Source: Takakia lepidozioides (taxonomy: Eukaryota > Streptophyta > Takakiopsida > Takakiales > Takakiaceae). Taken from it: a stretch of DNA of 64,000 bases. Position 1 is the stretch's first letter. Each line of letters begins with the position of its first letter. Location of the stretch: positions 51,522,001-51,586,000 of the forward strand of contig CM060731.1 of assembly GCA_030704615.1 (NCBI GenBank). The letters run 5' to 3'. The position numbers and the translations under genes were made by a program. A model generated the notes under the pieces. It made no database searches, was not told the origin of the DNA, and saw only the letters and a list, made by a program, of their open reading frames with translations. Positions 38,050 to 50,532 of this stretch are shown here, one piece after another.

Positions 38050-41000
38050 TGTTTTTTGTTTGTTTTTTTTTGGTTGGCAAACTATCTGACGCCCTGGAGA
38101 ATTTATTCCAAAAAAGCGGATTACAAAGAAAGTGAGGAAAAAATAACCTCACTAGGGAAACCATGAGGAAGATAATCGAGCTTTGCCCCATAACCAAAAC
38201 TAAGAAGCCTGCAGAGGCTAAGGATAAGAGCGCTGCAGGTGGTGGGATGGCTAAGGCCTGGAAGAGGCGAAGGATAGATGCGCCTTGGACTTGCCCTTTC
38301 GAAGGGATTGCTTGTGGCGCCAATTGACGTCAGAGTCCTCCGGTTCAGCCGACTGATGAGCACTACGTGAACTGCCAACATGTCGGGAGTTGGTTGTTCC
38401 AGACAACCGATGAGTCGGAAGTTCTTGTGCACAGAATGCCTCCTTTTCCCCAGGACTTATCAAAGTCAGCGAATAATTGCAATCTCTTGTTCTGTGAGCT
38501 TCTGGCAGCAACTGCACACAAAACGCTCCATAATTTTCTCGCTTTAGTCATAAGGTCGGAGTGAATTCGATACAATATCATCTTAGCACTTGGTGCCTTA
38601 GCCTCATAAACAAAGGAACACCTACATTTCCCAATATTCCACAAGGTGTGGGCTCGCAATGCTATCCAGAGTGGGCATGTACTCCAGTAAGCATCATTGT
38701 GCATGTTCAAGAGCAAAACGGAATCTGGGAAGAGAAGTCCAATGACCAATCAGCATAAAATTTCTTAACAGCAGCCCAAACGAATGAGGCCAGAGGGCAT
38801 TGGACTAGGCAATGCTCAATGGACTCTGGACCACTCGAGTTACAGATGGAGCAGGGGAGCTGAGGATCCGAAATGTAAGCGAATACTGGCAAAATACGAT
38901 TGACTATCTTCCATAGAAATCCACATATTTTTGCTGCCCTTTGTTTCCTCCAGACATCCTTCCAAACCAAATTGCCAATTCACTGGGGGCAATGGAAGAT
39001 GCTCCCATTTACAATTCCATTTGTGAGAGAAGAGAGCCGGGGGTCTCAACAAATTGTAACCAAGCTTGACCAAATAGCTAAAGAAGGGTTTATGAGGGCT
39101 TGACATCCAATTCCACTCTGCAGGGTCAAACTAAAGTTGTATGACCGGTGCATTGAGGAACCAACAGAAAGATCCACTGTAGTGTTTGATATTGACTGGC
39201 GGTGAAAGGTTGCATTATCCTGAGATCCTGCAGAACGCTCTAATCGCAAAGAGACCTTCTTCTTGAAGATATTTGAACGATGGCTGGTACAAGCCCCCAA
39301 CCCTATCAGTCAGAAACTGCCAGCCAGCCAGAGTGTTGCCATGGCGAGATATGGCGTAGAGGGCCACCTGCGCAGACCCGGGGGCATCTTTTCCAAGCCA
39401 AGCTGGAAGCAGCCTTGGTGTCGTCTGAACCGAGGGAAATGAAGTCCAAAGCTGGGGTATCTCTGTTACCAGTGAATCCCAAGCTCCTGCCCTTCTGGAA
39501 GTGAGATGGGAGGTGACCAAGTCTTTGGGGAGGAAGCTGGGAGGATCCCAGATATGACAAAAATGCGAAATTCCAACCTTCTCCCAATGAGCCCATTTTT
39601 TAGCACCCGATAATAGCACCTCAGAATCGGAATTGTAGTTCGCAAATAGAGGCTGTCGCAAGGCCTCTTCCAATGTGGTTGGCATGGTTAGATAGAGCGA
39701 GTTTCTCATTTGAATCCATGCAGCCCAATGCATAAAGATTATCATGCTTTAGAGCCTAGGGGATGTGTTCTGAATGAACTTTTATCTTGCACGATCCAAC
39801 GAAGGGATTTAGGCTAGTCTCCAGATGTGGGAGCTACATCCATAACATGATGACGGACCAGCAGCTCCACGGAGCTGAAAGATTTGTGAAAATCCTGGGA
39901 ACCCATTTTGCGAGAAGGGAGGTAATCTGAGCAAGAGGGTCTATGATACCTAGTCCTCCCGACTTTTTCTTCTGGGTGATTTGAGCCCAGCTAACCAGAG
40001 CTCTGCGATTTGGAGAGGAGGCAGTTCCACCCCAGAGGAAGTTTCTAACCAAGACTTTAATCTGGTTTATAATTTCGGAGCCTGGAGACCAGACTGCAGC
40101 GGAGAACCACGAGGATGCGAGAATCACCTGGTTAGCCACGAGAGCTCGCCCTGTAATTGAGAGCCCAAGAGAACTCCAATAGACAAAATGCTTCCTGATG
40201 ATCTTCACAACGTTGAGAGTTTGTCAGATCGTGACCTATGAGGTGCCCGAGCAGCTTGTGGGCTTGCCCGTTCTGAAGCCAACGCAAGCCAAGATCATGG
40301 CCCCAAGCGGCTGCATGGTTATTTATCGAGTCTGGACGTTGTTTAGAGAGGATCCCTACTGACTTAGACCAATTGACCTTGAGACCCGACGTCATACAAA
40401 ATTGATGAAGAGCCTGCAGCGCGGCCGTTATATTCGATGTCATAGCGTTGTTCAACAACATGACTGTATCATCAGCGTATATCGATGTTTTGATCGATGC
40501 AAGAGCAGGGTAGGATCGGGGGATCTACAGCCCCTGTATGTGCAGGAGATATCCAAGACAATCTGCCGCAAACAAGAAAAAAAAAAAAAAATGGACCAAC
40601 GGGCAACCTTGTCGAACAGAACGATGTAATTGAAAGGCGGAGGAGAGGACACCATTCACCAGGACTTTACTGGAAGCGAAAGAGAGCAGGATCTTGACCC
40701 ATTGAAGAAAACTCCCTGAAAATCCTAGCTTTTGCATAGCACCCAAGAGAAAGTCCCAATCCACATTATCGAACACCTTCTCGAAGTCCAACAAAAGCAG
40801 GGCCAGAGGTTGATCCAATTCATAATCAAGATGCAAGGCTTCAAGGGCCAAGAGGATATTATCCAGGATCATCCTGTTGCTCATGAAACCAGTCTGATCA
40901 GGCCGCACTAGCTTATGAAGGAAGGGCTGCAATCTCAACGCCAGAGCCTTAGCAATAATTTTATAGGTTGAATTAAACAAGGTGATGGGTGATGGGTGAT

Positions 41001-41100
41001 GGATTAAGCGAGGTTGTTCTTTTTTGGGATAGTCAAGTTTATATCTCAATTTCTTTTCTTTTTTTCTTTTTTTTTCAAAAATGGGAACAAAGCCCTGGGA
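38050..41100 (-). mobile_element. L1-type LINE, degraded, with poly(A) end
   Basis: Reading right to left: ITLFNSTYKIIAKALALRL and LVRPDQTGFMSNRMILDN (about 40990-40850), LLLDFEKVFDNVDWDFL (about 40790), ASSKVLVNGVLS, then YADD (about 40480, IYADDTVMLLNN), GLKVNWSKSVGIL, and a zinc-knuckle C-terminus (about 38960-38800, LPCSICNSSGPESIEHCLVQ) like PF13966. A T-rich run at 38050-38072 on the plus strand is its poly(A) tail. Frameshifts and stops divide the coding region, so it is inactive. It keeps the palm region that the SINE interrupts in the 11-14 kb copy. The 5' end is missing or unrecognisable beyond 41100. Confidence 0.85.
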
Positions 41101-41733
41101 TTCATTGGAGAAGGTAGAAGAAATAACCGCGTATGAGGCCGGGAAGGCTTAGAGAGGGGATACCACCAGTGTTGGGCGGGTCTACCCCTTTTTTTCCATA
41201 TACGCCGGTTCCGGATATGAAAAAACTTTTGTTTTAGATATCCGCCGGTTCCAGGTATTACCAACCTGACAAACAGCGGATCCGGGTATGCATCCAGTTA
41301 TTAAGGGCGATACCACACTAGCGGCAAGAGGGGGCGGTGGCACTCAATTTCGGACCCTCCTATTGGTTTAAGGTAGGACAGCGTACCGCTCTGCCTACCA
41401 CAGTAGCGGCTGCTACCGGCGGAGAGGCGTTGACATGGCGCCTACAAGTCACATTACCGTGAATACGGATTTCCAGGCAGTGTCCCCTGGAAATCCACAA
41501 TTTTAGGAAGACGTTTTGTCGCGACGCGGTTCTCCCGCCATTGCGAAGCTGATCTCTCCGACTCCGTCGTGCGATGGTCTCTCCTACCAATTGTTTTGTT
41601 GTTGGGCTTTTGCTATAGTGTGGTAGCCGATTCATTGCCGCTTGGTGACATGGACCTATATCATCCAACAATCCCTAGCCTGCAACGTCCACATCAGTGC
41701 CGTTGGTGTGCCACTAGTGTGGTACGGCCTAAG
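41101..41733. other. Unassigned stretch with tRNA-like and short repeated motifs
   Basis: Two imperfect copies of CGCCGGTTCC-type sequence lie at about 41200-41260. A minus-strand segment near 41405-41340 resembles a tRNA-derived head (GTGGTAGGCAGAGCGGTACG, then a weak box B, GGTCCGAAATT). I see no gene. Confidence 0.25.
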
Positions 41734-43533
41734 TTAGAGAGGGGATCTCATCTCGTGACCAGTCAAGTGAGCAGAGAGAGTTGGTGAGAAAGACAGAGAA
41801 AGAGCCATAAGGGCTAAGACAGCACAACAGTGAAAAACAAGTAGGACTGCTGGTGACAAAACGCCCAGCCAAGCCACTTCTGGCGGGGGCGGCAATTTGA
41901 TGCCAACCATAGTATCTTGAGCTGCAATCACAACTATCTTAATTTCTTTTGAAATAATAGCCATGACAGAATCCAGATTTTTGGGTGGACTGTCAGGATT
42001 CAACAATGCGTCGATTGCACTATCCCTACTTACTTGAATCTTTGCACTCCTTGTAGGCTTTCTTCTTTCCAGACCTTGCCTTCTTTTTGCCTTGATTCCC
42101 ATCAACAATATCATTTTCTGTATCTATCGTCTTTCCTTTAATGTCTGGGGCACGGCCATCAATCTTTCAGTGCCCTCCCTTCTTGTAATTATTCATTCAT
42201 CTCTCTGTACCACTTTGAACCACAGGGTCCCTGTGAAGTAGCCCTTTCTTACATCCTACATCCCTCACAAGGTCTAAGAGAGTGTTCAGGAGAATTCCGT
42301 AATCTGCCAATGACTATTCAATTTGCAGAAGCTTTGTCACCGCCTCCTCGATGATGGGGAGTTTCTCTCAACAATAGTCAGACCGGATATCATGCCAGCA
42401 GCTCCTCCCTATGCATGGAAAAATCATATATTCAACAATAGGCACCAAGCATGACATACCAAAGCACACCTAGCAAAATTATGCAATAACATACCTTCAT
42501 GTTTATGGTTCCCTCCGAAAGTGCCATTTGATTGATAGTCTTTTGTTCATGCCCTCAAATAAAGAGGGGCTGTGAGCTCGAGTACCTTTCTGTGGACCAC
42601 CATGAAAGAACACCATAACCAAATAATACACAATGACTTACTGAGTCAAAACTGAAATCCAAACTCAACCTCAGTGATGAAAACAAGAACTGAAATATAT
42701 AGGAAATGAAAGGGAGTCATGTCACACTTACCAATCGTGCGGCCTTGGCAGCAACCCCCACATGGCCCCAATGTGACGTGTTCTTTATACTGGCACGGGC
42801 ATGTTTCATGGTCTCAGTCTTTGTGATTTATGCAGAGGAATTCCAATAAAATAGAAGTCGATCCCATAAATCTTTTTCACAATTGGAGGGCTTATTACCT
42901 TTCTTCTTCCAAATGTTTTTCAAACGTCCACGCTCAGTTTTCAATTGTTAGATGCCTTCAAAAGAAAAACTTTGTTAACACGCATTGTAGCTTACTCATA
43001 CCCAGAATTCATGGCATCCAGAACCGTTGAGATGGCAGTTGCATCTTGTCCCTCCATATCTTGGATACTTGGATACAAGTACCGAATACTCAAAACCATG
43101 CAAGTCATGTTGCCAATGGTCCTTACCTTCGCAGAGCGCATCCATCTCTCCTTGAGCATTCACTTGCATATGTACGAAAAATTAGCAACAATAAAGTAAG
43201 TTCCCAAATTTGAACTACATACCACCATTGTGGAAAAAAGAAAAAACTAATGCATTCTATGTATGGCAATAGCCTCTTACCTTGTCGTTTCTTCCCTTCT
43301 GTCACCCTTGCCACAACAGTAGCTTCCCAATTTTGCACGGATGCACGTCGTTGTCGCTTCAGATATGTAGCACGAGTACCTGGATCTACATCATCTTCCT
43401 CCACATACGCATCAGTGTCTGCATTCACTGCACCTTGCCATGGGGGGGAGGGCCATATGAGCTGTCGGACCTTCCCCACTATGCATTGCATTGGGAAACA
43501 TGCCATTGCCATGACCCTCCCGTAGGTCCCCAC
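41734..43533 (-). pseudogene. Possible accessory ORF remnant of a Harbinger-like element
   Basis: Two minus-strand frames, 42114-41734 (basic, with SAKIQVSRDSAIDALLNP) and 43533-43123 (charged, with YVEEDDVDPGTRATYLKRQ), lie next to the Harbinger transposase remnant and on the opposite strand. PIF/Harbinger elements usually carry a second Myb/SANT-like ORF, and the composition would fit. I see no clear Trp-spaced SANT motif, so this is a guess from context. Confidence 0.22.
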
Positions 43534-44079
43534 TATAGTGGTGGATGGTCCTCACTGCTATTTGACATTATATGTTGGGGATTCGGATGGATGCCCATAC
43601 GTTTGTGGCAGAGTATGTACTTGCGGCGTTGCTTTCATACAACCTCAAAGACAACAAAATTTGGAGTACACTAAGTCCATAGAAAATCCACCAATGCTAA
43701 CTATGATGATAAGTTTTTCAAGCATGAGCAAGTTCTCAAGGATTACCAAAAAATTGGCAAGGTCCACAACTATAAATACATGAAAGGTCAATCGCTGCAC
43801 AGTTGTCACAGGTATTTTCAATTCAATTAGCATACATTAACATACAATTAACATAACATACATTACCATAGCTTTAGCATTAACATTCTTTTTCTACATC
43901 TGTCTCCCTCCCCCTCTTGGCAGTAGACTAACTACAAGCAAAGATGACACACATACAGGTTCAGGTTTTGATGTGTTGTATTTAGGCATCATGGATGAAC
44001 ATGGGACCCGGTGGGGCAAAAGCACTTCTAGCAACAAGCTGTAATGATATAGGGGCTCAATTATGAAGCATGATAATGT

Positions 44080-44800
44080 GACCACGTCTTTGGTGTGTGA
44101 TGATCCTATTTTTATAGCCTCATGTTTGAAGCATGTGATTGGAAATGAGATTCGGTGGCCAACTGTTCAAGAACGAGCTACATTAGTCCATCACAATAGC
44201 TGAAATTCCTGTGTTGTCCATCACATAGCTGAATTTCTTGGTTGTGTTGGACTTTGTTGATGGGACCTTGGTGAAGATTCGGAGACCTTGGCAAAAGGAG
44301 GAGCATAAGAGTTGGTTTAATGGTTGAAAAAAAATGTACTCCATGAACATCACGGTTATTGTTGATCACCAAGGATTGTTCGTTCATATCGACCTTGGAT
44401 ATCCCGGATCTTTCCACAATGTGAGCATCCTGCGACACTCCGATTTTTACAAGAACTATCACAATTATTTTGTACATGAGGATGAGTACTTAAAACATTT
44501 GTTGGGAGATCGAGGCTATATGAGCAAGGAGATGTTCATAATGCGTAGATTGGAAGACGTGAATTAGCTCCAGATGTTGATCAATATCAGCCGTTAAGGC
44601 TTACAATAAGATGCATGATGGCTATCCTGTCTGAGTTGAGCGGGAGATTGGCTATCTGAAACGCAAGTTGAGACATCTAATGAAGAGATTTGATCCTACC
44701 AAACCAAAGTTCAACCATCAATTTTAAGCTGCAACTTTACTCACAAACAATCTTCAAATGAGAAGTCTTGATTTTACAATTGAAGTGATCGGTGACCTCT
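44080..44800 (+). pseudogene. PIF/Harbinger transposase remnant (DDE_Tnp_4 fold)
   Basis: Around 44250 the frame reads DFVDGTLVKIRRPW, matching the first-Asp block of Harbinger nucleases (DGTH-IKxP). At 44334-44567 it reads NITVIVDHQGLFVHIDLGYP and GSFHNVSILRHSDFY, then LLGDRGY, the typical order of the second Asp block and GD-GY motif. Further on come REIGYLKRKLRHL and a late FDPTKPKFN. In-frame stops upstream and a stop inside the third block show the copy is dead. Confidence 0.75.
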
Positions 44801-44941
44801 CTCTCTCTATCTGTTGCTATAAGTGCATAAACATAGAGAATGGGCACTATTTAATTTGTAGGGGTTCACTCCAATAGTGTGACTACATTCTTTCATACAA
44901 GCATCCATCTGTTATGTGTGAGTGACGCAAAACTTAGACCA

Positions 44942-45110
44942 CTATAGGGCCGGGGCTTTAGGCTCAGCCTCGAGATTTTGGAAGTTGGTGAAAGAAATAA
45001 GTGAAGTACACCCTTTGACAAATCTGGAAGGAGATGAATTGACTGGAAGGTACTTTGCATACATACCGGGTGAAATAAAATTCAAGAGCCATATGAGGGG
45101 ACAGCTTTGA
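44942..45110 (-). repeat. Inverted fragment of the LINE found in ALKBH2 intron 1
   Basis: On the minus strand the bases ACCAACTT, TCTCGAGGCTGAGCC and AAAGCCC recur in the order seen on the plus strand at 48335-48375. The peptide FTNFQNLEAEPKAPAL parallels FTNFESLEAEPKAQALL there. It is a small scrap of the same C-terminal region in the opposite orientation. Confidence 0.6.
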
Positions 45111-45828
45111 TGGACGACTTGCAAGAAGATGCCCTTCACCGATACATCTACTAGCATGAGAAATGATAGTAGGTACTAGGTACCACTGTGCACTTTTATC
45201 TCATCAAATTGTGATATGTAGTGTGAAGTTGGTCAAGGTCTTGAAAAGCACCTCGTGCCTCTCATAGTAGCAAAAACGTCACGAGCACCGTCATAAGCAT
45301 CATCTGACTGCTGCACCTCATCATGGAGTTAGTTTGAATTAAACATGTCAACAGAATTTGCAACTGCAACTACAACTACACTAATCGTGAGTGCCTGCCT
45401 CCCTCTCCATATCGTGAGAGAGTTCCTCGTCGCTACTTGAAGAGCTATTGTTACTTGAAGTTGAAGCTGCTACTTGAAGAGTCCATCGTGACGGTGAAAG
45501 GGCCACCAGAAGAACCCTCCCTGCTTCTTATACTTTTAGGGATTCAGATCGTGTCAAGTAGCAGGACTCGTACCGAGATTTGCAAACTCGTACCCAATTC
45601 TACAAACTCAAGTACCGTGTTTGGCTGACTCGTCCCCTGTTTGCCTGACTTCACGTTTGCACTCAAACTGGGGATGAAACACGGAGTTACAGGTCCAAAG
45701 TGGGGCCCAAACTCAGATGACTTTACCGGATAACTTTAATCTCACGGAGAAAGAGCTGTTTTGTTTTCTGATTGTATCGTCTCTGAGATTCTACACAGCC
45801 TCTTTTAGGAACTTGTAACCGGGTGCCG

Positions 45829-48800
45829 ATGGATAAAATGGTATTCATCAATCTGGGCTGCGGCTCTGAGATTCTGTACTTCCCCAATTTCCTGGAGCAG
45901 GTGGATGCAGACAGATACTTGAGCAGTCTTGACACCCAAGTGAAATGGTGTCGCCCCTCCATCTTCGTCTATGGACGCTCATGTTTGCAGGTTCTTATTT
46001 ATGTTTTCCCTTCCATGTCCCGGTAATGTTCATTAGCGTTTTGTTTTTTTCTTAAGAGGAGCGGAAATAGAACTAAAGGCTAAGTTTGTGAGTTCGTTCC
46101 CCTTTTTGCATTCCCTTATCAAATGCACCTCTTCACATAGCTGGGTGTTCGATTAAACTAAAGGAGGATTTGACTGTGTCGGTAGCTGTCATTCAGAGTA
46201 GACTTCTGCCGTAGCTCTCGGTCTGGTATATTCAGCTGGACCATATCATTAATGTCTTGGTGTAGACACGGGGTTTCATGTTTGGGCTTCCAAAGTTCAC
46301 AGAGAATCATGAATATGAAGCCGATTGAAAATTCTTTAGGTCCAACTCTGGCAACTATTCTCTATTCTTGTCTTGACCTTCTATGAATATGAGATTCAGA
46401 TTTCAAGGCACTATGGCTCACTGTAGGTTGTCCTGGTTCCCAACCCACTGGTGGCCTATGTTGGATGTTGTCCTCCAAGTTCCACCAGCTAAGGGCTGCA
46501 GGCACTGCCTTCCATTTGAGTAACCATTATGAGTGGACCTAATATATGATTGTTAAAGGCTGTATTATTGGCCCAAAGAGTTCCAGACTTCCAGTGAGAA
46601 GGTGTTCTCTTCACCTTTGCTTGGCTTGAACCAACCTCATCCAGGGTAAGTCACAATTGAGGCTAGGTTGTGTTGCTCTGGTGTGGACGAGCCACAGATA
46701 GCTTATTATGTTGAACTCTCTCTTCCCCCCCATAGGCCCTTCAATGGGTGCAGTAAATTTCTTTTTTTATCTTCCTTCTTTCTTACTTACTCTCTCCCCT
46801 CTTTTAACTGGCAGTGCAAAGCTACTCTTTGTCACATTTTGAAAGGGAGAGGGCTACCTTGGTCAGTAGAAATCCCACATGAGGAGGTACCGAATTGTTA
46901 TTGCTGCAATGATATGTCACAGCACATGGTCGCAGGGAACTGTCAATGGATATATCATCTCTCTGTCTCTCTCTCTATCTCATCTATACTAGTAGTTCTA
47001 TGGTTCTTTCCTAACTTTTTCCTGTCCCTTGGGTCGTCTGGGTCTTTCTTTATTCCGTTCAACTTTGGCCTCACAGACATTTCTTCATCTTCTTCACTCT
47101 CTTGTTATGTTCTACCTTGTCCGACAAGTTGTCATGGCCCTCTGTGGAGGGTATAGAGTTTCTTTCCTTCCTTCTCTGAGAAAGTTGTATTTGCATGTAT
47201 GGTTGTGGTGGCTGGCTGTTCTGTGGCCCCTCTCTCTTTCTTGTTTCTTTCTTCCTCGTGTCCCATAAGCTCTTGAGCTTCCCGTTGGACATTATAAAGT
47301 ATCGTTTCCTTTCGTTTCATTTCTCTTCCCTTCTTTGGGGGCTAGAGGCTAATGTCAGCAAATGTGCAGTGGTAGCATTCAACGACAGAGGAGAGGGAGG
47401 AAGTGATCTTAAGTGGCAGTGGGGTAGCCAAGAGATCCCGGTCCTTCCTTCCTACACTTACCTGGGCGTTGAGTTTTCCTCCAATTGTAATTGGGATGCA
47501 CATATCCGGAAAGTTGTTCAAGCTGGCAAGGGCAATGCTCTGGGGCTCACTAAATTTTTCCACTGCAGAGGGGTCAACTCTGAGGTTAAGAAAACCATGC
47601 TTTGTCGCGTTATTAGACCTGCCTTGGAGTACGGATCTGCAATATGGGTTGATAACTCCAACCAGGCTAAGTCTCTAGAATCCATTCAAGTGGGGGTGCT
47701 TAAGGAGTGTATGTCAGCATGCTCCAAAACAGCCAATGTGGCTGTTCGGGGTGAGTTTGGCATTCCATCCTTAAGTTCCCGACGAGATGAATTCAAGTTC
47801 AGATGGTGGGGTCAGCTGCAACATATGGCCAACACCAGATATCCTAAGTTAATCGACTCTATATCTTGGAAACAGGACCGCCCTGTCAAACAGGCTAAGT
47901 CCTGGCAGAAGAGAGTAGAAGAGATTCTCAAGGACCTGGACCTGGACCTGGATCCGCAAGCCTTGACCCTGCTGGATAAATCTGACTTAGAGGCTGTAGT
48001 GTCCAAAGCCATGTCTGTTGCCATGAGATTGTCTGATGAAAAGTTAGGCAGAAAACTTCCCTGAACTTGTTTCCAGTCAGTGACATGGGGGAGGACATCT
48101 TGGATGACCTCAAGGGTCTACCCACTCTCGGCACTAGACTGAAATTTAAACTCAGGGCAGGAAGCCTACCTTTGAACAGCAAACAGAAGCAGAGAGGAAA
48201 GGGAGAGTGCAATTGCCCGTTGTGTGGGCAATCTGAAGACAGTATTCATTTTCTAATACACTGTCCGGGGTTCTCTTACCAAAGAGACGCTCTCTTCAAA
48301 TCTATCAAGGGAATTGTGCCTGTACCCCTGTTTACCAACTTTGAAAGTCTCGAGGCTGAGCCAAAAGCCCAGGCCCTCCTGAGGCCTAGTTTTTGGGCAA
48401 AACAGGAAAAACCGGATTAATTCTATATATGAAGGTAAGTCTTACTACCAACGTCAGCCCCTGACAGAGGTAGGTTCTGTCCCTTTTGTTCCCGCTCAAA
48501 CTGGGCGCGGGGTCAATGGCCACAAGGCTACGGCAAACAACGTCTTATGAGTACAATCTCTTCCCTTCTTTGCAAAGTCCTTCCTTGGCATAGTTGAATG
48601 AAGTCATGATAAACTCTAATGTACAGCTGTTTGGTGCACTTTGTGTTAATATTGTGCTCAGAGGTCCTGATTCTGCACACGTTGTCATGACGGGGGGTGG
48701 GGGTGGGTTGGCAGCCAAGAGAGACTTGCTACGTGGCAGATGCAACAGTTCCTCCCTACAAGTATAGTGGGTATCAGCCTCCCATTCACTCCTGGAACGA

Positions 48801-50532
48801 TTTCAGTTATCTCAACTCCATCTTAAATACTGTATGATCTCCTTCCCTCCCCCTTTTCTCTGTTCCTTGCCGTTTCTTAGTTTGTTACATACTCGTCTGT
48901 CAGGCTTCCTGTTGATATTATGAATTTTCTTTGCATGATGAAAGGTTCTGCTACAGGATTTTTGACCTACCTACTTTGTGATGTCACAGCTTGTGTACGG
49001 AAGCAGGCCCACCCTTTCCTGCCAACAGATGTGACATTCTAACCTAGCAGGACAGGAATAGGCTGACCACCAAGGATCTTGGACAGCTACATGTGCAATG
49101 GACATAGGGACTAGAAGAAACAGCTCACTCCAAATTCCCAATTCGACAAAGACACTCTCCTTGCTGGATAACCAAATTATTCATGATGCCTTACCTCCCA
49201 TGTTCTCTACATCCCAGGGAGTTGCACCTGTTGTCTGGTGTATACTACCCCAAAAAGTGGACACACAGCATCACTTTCTTTTCTTGAGTCCTATATACCA
49301 TGGGGCAGATTCTACTGTCTCTTTTAGAGGTTCCTTATCCTTGCCTTGTAATGCACCCTGTCCCCGAACGGCATTTAGGGTTTTTCTTATGAATAGTTGT
49401 GTTTCTCCAGAACTTTCAGACTTTTTCTTCTTCGTCTTCTTTCTTGTGATATGTTCTGTTCATTCTGTTATTACAGAACTTGGTGCAAATGAGCTTCATA
49501 TGTAGAGTCAGGATTCAATGAGTGTTCACCTTTCTCACTAATAGTTGGACCCAAAGTGCCAACTCAGCCATATGCTCGATATGATTGTTAGGTAGCCACT
49601 AGCTGTCCAGAGATCAAAACTACGCTTTTAGCACCAACACAGAATCATCACTGTGACTGGATTCTGGTTTGACTGTGCGAAACCACTATGGCAATTTTGG
49701 GATATGGTGGGTGATAACCTTACCGCCGGATCCAGGAGGGTGGAGCCCATACAGGTACGTCATGGCTTTAAATGTTCAACAGAAGATGAGGATTCCTCCA
49801 ATTATTGAGTTATGGAGATTAGTGCTTGATCACTCTGACATATAATTTTCTTGGTGCATATGACTGGTGTTACAGGTGCACAAGGTGTTGCCAGAAGCCA
49901 AATTTAATAGTGTGCTACTAAACCGCTATACAAGTGGGAGTGACCATGTTTCCTGGCATTCTGACAATGAAAGCTTATATGGGCCATCCCCAGTCATTGC
50001 GTCCCTCAGCCTTGGTGCAGAGAGGGAGTTTTTGGTCAGAAGGAAGAAGACATGTCGGATGCCCGCACAGAGAATGGGGCAAGACTCAGCCGCCATAACT
50101 AGTGAAGAGCCTTTGAAACATGCAGCTGTGACACACGGTAAGCAGGAAAACCCAGGGAACTCCAGGAAACTTGGCAGGCTAGGGTTACGAGAGTTAAATA
50201 GTAGGATGCAAGCTAGAGAACCTGATCAGAGTGAGGAAGAACAAAGATTAATTGATCACCACCATTGTGAGAAGAATAGAAGCAGGTCGAAGGATTCACC
50301 ACCTAGACAACAGATGTTGGGGCCGGATAGAACATACTTGGGAGATAAAGAGAGTGAAGAGGCGGTCCTAATGGATGATAGTGAGAGCAAGCACAGCTTC
50401 ATGTTGAAGCATGGGTCCTTGCTGGTGATGAGGGGCTACACACAGCGTGACTGGGAGCATTCGCTTCCCAAGCGAAAGAAGAGCAAGGGACCCAGACTCA
50501 ATCTCACGTTCCGTCGTGTATTCAACAAATGA
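45829..50532 (+). CDS. ALKBH2-like: ALKBH2-type DNA alkylation-repair dioxygenase
   Basis: AlkB enzymes use Fe(II) and 2-oxoglutarate to remove methyl groups from 1-methyladenine and 3-methylcytosine in DNA; ALKBH2 acts in the nucleus. Three exons, all phase 0, were found: 45829-45990, 48715-48831 and 49876-50532 (311 residues). The first encodes the N-terminal block ending RPSIFVYGRSCLQ. The second encodes PRETCYVADATVPPYKYSGY and HSWNDF, the nucleotide-recognition lid region. The third holds the iron site WHSDNE (His about 121, Asp 123), a second His (RDWEHSLPK, about 288) and the 2-oxoglutarate-binding RLNLTFRR. Between the strand FLVRRKK and the HGSLLVM motif is a hydrophilic insert of about 95 residues that is not usual in the family. 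Introns are 2,724 and 1,044 bp. The start ATG at 45829 is the first in frame with the conserved block. Confidence 0.92.
47340..48420 (+). mobile_element. Non-LTR retrotransposon C-terminal fragment in ALKBH2 intron 1
   Basis: The frame to 48064 reads through the end of a reverse transcriptase: EANVSKCAVVAFND, PSYTYLGVEFSSNCNWDAHI, then VIRPALEYGSAIW and a long helical tail. After one frame change, 48067-48420 continues with a zinc-knuckle-like CPLCGQSEDSIHFLIHCPGF. The block lies in the sense orientation inside the intron between ALKBH2 exons 1 and 2. The palm domain is absent, so the copy is 5'-truncated. It belongs to a different LINE lineage from the elements at 11-14 and 38-41 kb, judging by the YLGVEF motif. 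Confidence 0.78.

Noticed and set aside
49098-49505. Plus-strand 135-codon ORF
   Set aside because: It lies in intron 2 of ALKBH2, is of low complexity at the end and shows no family motif.
49640-49698. Possible ALKBH2 exon ending WQFWDM before a GTGGGTG donor
   Set aside because: The exon at 48715-48831 supplies the conserved block and joins in phase to 49876, so this segment is not needed.
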